A stretch of 28,405 nucleotides of DNA from IMG/VR virus record IMGVR_UViG_3300030109_004938, positions 1 to 28,405 of that record, one strand, 5' to 3'. The notes beneath the pieces are model-generated. The model had not been told where the DNA came from. It did not search any database and saw nothing but the letters and a program-made list of their open reading frames with translations. The translations under genes were made by a program, and so were the position numbers. Positions within the stretch are counted from its first letter, which is position 1, and each line of letters opens with the position of its first letter. The DNA comes from a virus. Positions 26,801 to 28,405 of the stretch are shown piece by piece.

Positions 26801-28405
26801 TTTGGCGCAGTCAATGTGGCTGGATTTGCTGGAGCATCAACCAACCTAACAGACTTTTCAGCTTCTATTTCATCTAGACTTCAAGTTAGTGAGGGAGACA
26901 TTACGAGTGTAACTGCTGGTGATGGTTTAACAGGTGGTGGTGCTACTGGCGCAGTCACACTAGACGTTGGTGCTGGAACTGGTATAACTGTAAATGCTAA
27001 TGATATTGCAACGGATGATTCAGCAATTGTTCACGATGATTTGAGTGGATTTGTAGCAAACGAACACATAGACCACAGTGGAGTTTCTATAACTGCTGGT
27101 GATGGTTTAACGGGTGGTGGAACAATAGCCTCAACAAGAACTATTAATGTTGTTGGTGGAGATGGTATAACTGCAAATGCCAACGATATTGCTATTACAG
27201 CAGCTCAGACTACAATAGAGTCTATATACAAAGCAGACTTAGTAATTGGAGAAGATTCCCAAACTAAGATAGATTTTGAAACAGTAAACGAAATACATTT
27301 TGATGTAAACAATAAAGAATTATTAAACTTAACAGGCGATATAGTTAGTGGTTCAGCTGCTTCTACAGGTTCTTTTGGAAGAATTGAAGCTAGTGGAGTT
27401 TCTGATACATTAGCCGCAGCCATAGTAGCTGAAATTGATAATGACGAAATACCGATTGCTAAACTAGCAGAAGATGCTGTGACAATAACTGCTGGTGATG
27501 GTTTAAAAACTGGTGGTTCTGTAACATTAGGTGGTTCAGTAACATTAAATATAGATGTAAGTGATTTTGTAGGAGATGGTTTACAAGACCTTGGTTCAGA
27601 AAATATAGGAGTAGATGTTAGTGACTTCGCAGGAACTGGACTTAAAGATGAAGGCTCAGAAAATTTAGCAGTTGATTTTGGTGATTCTACATTAGCCGCA
27701 AACATTAGTGGTTCTTTTACTGCTCTTTCATCATCATTAGCTGGTAGAGTTACAACTGAAGAGGGTAATGTAGATGACTTAGAAGCTATAACTTTGACTG
27801 CTGGTGATGGTTTAACAGGCGGTGGAACATTAGCTAGCGACAGAACATTTGCTGTAGGTGCTGGTAATTTTATAGATGTACAGGCAAATCAAGTCGATGT
27901 AGATTTATCTGAAGCTAGTGAAGCGGCTCTGGCAAATGGAGACTATGTATTATTTTTAGATGGTGGTGCTACTGGCACATTAAAGAAAGAAGCATTTGCT
28001 GATGTAGCTACATTATTGGCTGGTGCTGGTATGACGGCTACCGATTCAGTATTGAATGTTATAGGTGGAACAGGTATTAGTGTAGCAGCTAATGAGGTTA
28101 CAACAGATGATGGAGCAATTGTTCACGATAATTTAAGTGGATTTGTTGCTAATGAACATATAGACCACAGTGGAGTAACATTGACTGCTGGTACTGGTTT
28201 AAGTGGTGGTGGTACTATAGCAGCTAATAGAACTTTTAATGTAGACTTTTCAGATTCAGATTTACAGACTGCTATTAGTGGTTCTTTCACAGCACTCTCA
28301 TCTTCTTTGGCTGGAAGAGTTACAACCGAAGAGGGTAATGTAGATGACTTAGAAGCCCTAACTTTAACTGCTGGCGATGGTTTAACTGGTGGTGGAACAT
28401 TAGGA
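20831..28405 (+). CDS. Giant repeat-built tail fibre, N-terminal 2525 residues (3' end outside window)
   Basis: One frame open from the ATG at 20831 (AGGA 8 nt upstream) to the window edge: 2525 codons with no stop. Residues 1-205 are a conserved-looking head (MAAVKRFNKLLGLENIDVLI) likely for attachment. Residues 208-270 are a basic linker with SRSSRSRRIKRR. About 270-780 are beta-rich modules with a short collagen-like GKDGADGSG near 720. About 800-1140 carry repeats of the types SGNIEISSS and TGGKIGGF. About 1195-1395 resemble a carbohydrate-binding sandwich. From 1588 to the end there are eight LTAGDGLTGGG-type units with SFTALSSSLAGR and ANEHIDHSGV modules, plus a LDFRVEGDTDANLFFVD module near 1850. 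It is a host-receptor fibre or similar appendage. The end, where an intramolecular chaperone might lie, is not in the window. Minus-strand frames opposite it are shadows. Confidence 0.8.
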   Translation, partial: MAAVKRFNKLLGLENIDVLIDDRETSRFITITDMPQSLPQGKSAFLIEVSPYLKEGTELQIDFIDSNGQSIYSEPVQNYLEGTSRTISVEVYDDTAAGIATLIIVGELEFIPQDPGQFSDVTPVPEEFRGAYNIRLTREVIINPAEINTQPIKFYASPQLRAIEQRFGTLEREEGSPIASSSIFQIEGLPASGFELAPASSGEDEILAKGAGIKEKRDVKREGPPKGDVKGDKADKEFNKRSTKKQSVRKDSRSSRSRRIKRRNSPIEYPYSFRIIGGDHTFDTTQIGGDILFSDITSSIYDNRALSDVGLGTADDISFQIVTDTRDRNHPTHYTASIAQLENNTTAYVSTPFTKQNREGEYIVLPLQANAQVFYEVEPSASYSLKNIVSYADVRLGDMRTFSGDIFKAKIYVRAEGSFDDFKLLAEVPLESPELMVNSDSIGVGERTGYFVSEEDKNTYWVVSGSTNGLSAPTSTTVASFDNETMLDSVMLSGSVSTFTDQIKFQLKEDYKFDLTDGIDYTLSFKAKAEKGTDNRALMLLYVSGSSMNKAIDLFTDDVTGTQISEPFQYGKRMGALEIDSDEASVKDFRTVSHNFNSDLTGDANVQFRVVSGKWNISDVSVRPAADTGFSPAFIQFKQELPAELQHKRPETLEFLTEFYDINNNIADEIAFTTGSVFTGANIVISGNDNIQSGDMFLGGDTTGSGIHFGGVDSKLPETGKDGADGSGFIRSIGYQGFISASAQSGSYGFMIYSGSVLPDSGDSYKGVGLELVGESGSLKFRTSPSVFDVQADAFFVGRQSLQFLSGSSGNIEISSSKFHVDSKNEIFSVGQPTGSRIQFDGTDLIMSSSKFFLGGGGQFVSGSEGNIEISSSNFHLTPEGDVTMSGIITAEGGNIGDFQIIDGQISGSNITMNADNSTIFKTDQGPGSDSGESNLSLKNEYYIDFSPTVENPDNAFVKFGPNFTVDKDGVLIASGATFIGTITASAGKIGGFTTDSHSFHSANIFISGSPKAGGLPTDEYMFISTSNFNVKENGDVTGSSVLFTGGIIGGASITEDKLAYKDNWAISASDNQNEVFIQSDNFNVKQSGDITGSKVLLTGGKIGGFVLTGNSVSSSNGNLRLKDSGQITGSQVLFSGGKIGGFNIESNKIINAEETVELSSVTHGLNVKDNLGVERVSIKSGSFQTIGGGTQYIENKSFEDQTVAAGRNRRSGSNITSWSFSTTGGAFIALTDRSGYVSDDDAVSGDITLDVVVPGGSDNYSGSNQYEIVQIMTASFAAGDTLSFSSVARFSSSFGALGKDRALGPQYFRLEYSGSDEVGYIPFLPANEYTASNGYGEYFLGSGQYNSFGASAELPAAAGFVKLILTGSINDDGGFNIEKPLFAANKGTVNSDLGKKTFTKTVVGSTSKEFPETEITFDNFSVRSNTRKVELTPQGLLIYNSEDSFIKMTGAGIEVRGGSGVANFGTSINRESFTNDSQVAGTLAAPSLQAYQADPEAIGTTASDGNVADYAKGNHVHIIAGSTINSALDGTTITNGIWNSTFGATANSLISGSFTALSSSLAGRITDEESDFTAAGISGSFQSLTLTAGDGLTGGGTLASDRTFAVGAGNFIDVQANQVDVDLSEAAEAAIANGDYVLFLDGGATGTLKKDALADLVTLLAGAGMTATNSVLNVIGGTGIDVAANELTVDFSDSDLQTAISGSFTAPSSSIASRATALEGRTLTAGDGLTGGGTLASDRSFAVGAGTGIDVASDAISVDVSDFMTNGSDNRVLTATGADAMNAEANLTFDGTDLGVAAKIFHVGDADTFINFTDDDINIQVGGVNFIDLTQDSTSEITFNEAGADLDFRVEGDTDANLFFVDAGNDKIGIGTKTSLTSLLTVDGDITVTNFTASGDIKTSNLFVTSSGESVVQIGNKGTTLNKFELHRDGERKWVFYNDGRTNGFAGQDSLVFKHGVSSDGDDHINFYMKPDDQNVYFEGNVTSSATGSFGAVNVAGFAGASTNLTDFSASISSRLQVSEGDITSVTAGDGLTGGGATGAVTLDVGAGTGITVNANDIATDDSAIVHDDLSGFVANEHIDHSGVSITAGDGLTGGGTIASTRTINVVGGDGITANANDIAITAAQTTIESIYKADLVIGEDSQTKIDFETVNEIHFDVNNKELLNLTGDIVSGSAASTGSFGRIEASGVSDTLAAAIVAEIDNDEIPIAKLAEDAVTITAGDGLKTGGSVTLGGSVTLNIDVSDFVGDGLQDLGSENIGVDVSDFAGTGLKDEGSENLAVDFGDSTLAANISGSFTALSSSLAGRVTTEEGNVDDLEAITLTAGDGLTGGGTLASDRTFAVGAGNFIDVQANQVDVDLSEASEAALANGDYVLFLDGGATGTLKKEAFADVATLLAGAGMTATDSVLNVIGGTGISVAANEVTTDDGAIVHDNLSGFVANEHIDHSGVTLTAGTGLSGGGTIAANRTFNVDFSDSDLQTAISGSFTALSSSLAGRVTTEEGNVDDLEALTLTAGDGLTGGGTLG
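23240..24280 (+). repeat. Coding repeats SGNIEISSS / TGGKIGGF in fibre
   Basis: Within the fibre frame, two copies of a 'SGS-GNIEISSS-F' unit occur (about residues 803 and 863). Related 'SxxFNVKxxGDVTGSxVLFTGGxIGGF' units follow near residues 888, 983, 1043, 1097 and 1133, at irregular spacing of about 36-95 residues. They look like rungs or trimer segments of a beta-helical shaft. Nucleotide copies differ at many positions, so they are old coding repeats, not a recent DNA duplication. Confidence 0.6.
25592..25890 (+). repeat. Copy 1 of a long internal duplication (735-residue period)
   Basis: About 100 codons match 27797-28095 in the same order with no gap: LASDRTFAVGAGNFIDVQAN, VDVDLSEA, GDYVLFLDGGATGTLKK, LLAGAGMTAT, SVLNVIGGTGI. 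The offset is 2205 nt. Many differences are at third codon positions, for example GGAGCTGGA versus GGTGCTGGT. Confidence 0.75.
27797..28095 (+). repeat. Copy 2 of the long internal duplication
   Basis: The partner of 25592-25890. It diverges after GGTGI, where this copy continues with a TTDDGAIVHDNLSGF module also seen at about 27000-27060, while copy 1 continues with VDFSDSDLQTAISGSF. That last module reappears downstream of this copy, at 28241. The modules have therefore been shuffled as well as duplicated. Confidence 0.75.

Larger units (their letters stand above)
25592..28405 (+). repeat. Eight LTAGDGLTGGG-type coding repeats in fibre
   Basis: Copies of the unit start at 25592, 26003, 26912, 27092, 27488, 27797, 28184 and 28367, all in the same frame. 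They read TAGDGLTGGG with variants TAGDGLKTGGS (27488) and TAGTGLSGGG (28184). The unit is usually followed by TLASDRTFAVGAG-like sequence. Spacing is irregular (137, 303, 60, 132, 103, 129, 61 residues), so other modules are inserted between copies. Confidence 0.75.

Noticed and set aside
24748-27705. Minus-strand frames of 60-166 residues opposite the fibre gene
   Set aside because: They mirror the repetitive Gly/Thr/Ser codons of the fibre, are Ala/Ser/Pro/Val-rich without domains, and lie inside a strong plus-strand frame.
25592-28405. CRISPR-like or mobile-element repeats
   Set aside because: The repeats stay in one reading frame, have irregular spacing and third-position changes, and encode similar protein units.
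20831-28405. Diversity-generating retroelement target region
   Set aside because: No reverse transcriptase or template repeat is in the window, and differences between copies are mostly silent instead of concentrated at adenines.

Overview
The window is 28.4 kb of AT-rich, gene-dense DNA, almost entirely coding and almost all on the + strand. It looks like part of a large tailed phage with a contractile (T4-superfamily or related myovirus) tail. The evidence is a gp25-like wedge protein followed directly by a gp6/J-like baseplate protein, a tail-protein-I-like segment inside a 2284-residue baseplate protein, and T4-type replication and recombination genes (primase with TOPRIM domain; Mre11/Rad50 = gp47/gp46). 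Shine-Dalgarno sites (AGGAG and variants) point to a bacterial host. The low GC and the Gly/Ser/Thr-rich fibre repeats resemble marine phages, but that host setting is inference. No tRNA, CRISPR array, insertion sequence or integrase was seen.

Layout. (1) 1-2017: the 3' end of a spike/hub-like baseplate gene, a coiled-coil protein, a small protein of unknown function, and gp25. (2) 2037-12261: gp6-like protein, a DNRLRE-type beta-sandwich protein, a 96-aa linker gene, and the giant baseplate protein with tail-protein-I-like and LamG-like regions. (3) 12339-15802: three tail or appendage structural proteins, two of them paralogous at the C-terminus, and a HEXXH metallopeptidase. Several junctions in blocks 1-3 are TAATG stop/start overlaps, as expected of one co-translated late operon. 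(4) 15803-15974: an intergenic control region with TATAAT-like elements and four CAAGTA repeats. (5) 15975-20586: a compact overlapping cassette of DNA enzymes: a PD-(D/E)XK nuclease-like protein, a primase with a decayed zinc ribbon, a 73-aa unknown, and one 1051-aa polypeptide joining the Mre11/gp47 nuclease to the Rad50/gp46 ATPase. (6) 20567-20740, minus strand: a small ribbon-helix-helix-like protein, convergent with the nuclease gene and divergent from the next gene. (7) 20831-28405: the first 2525 codons of a giant repeat-built tail fibre that is still open at the window edge.

How it fits together. Blocks 1-3 build the baseplate and attached appendages, and block 7 the long fibre. Block 5 processes DNA ends for recombination-dependent replication and primes the lagging strand. 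The RHH-like gene sits where the DNA-enzyme cassette meets the fibre gene, so it is a candidate local regulator. The strongest points for follow-up are the single-chain Mre11-Rad50 fusion with altered metal-site motifs, the primase missing three of four expected zinc cysteines, and the fibre's 735-residue internal duplication.
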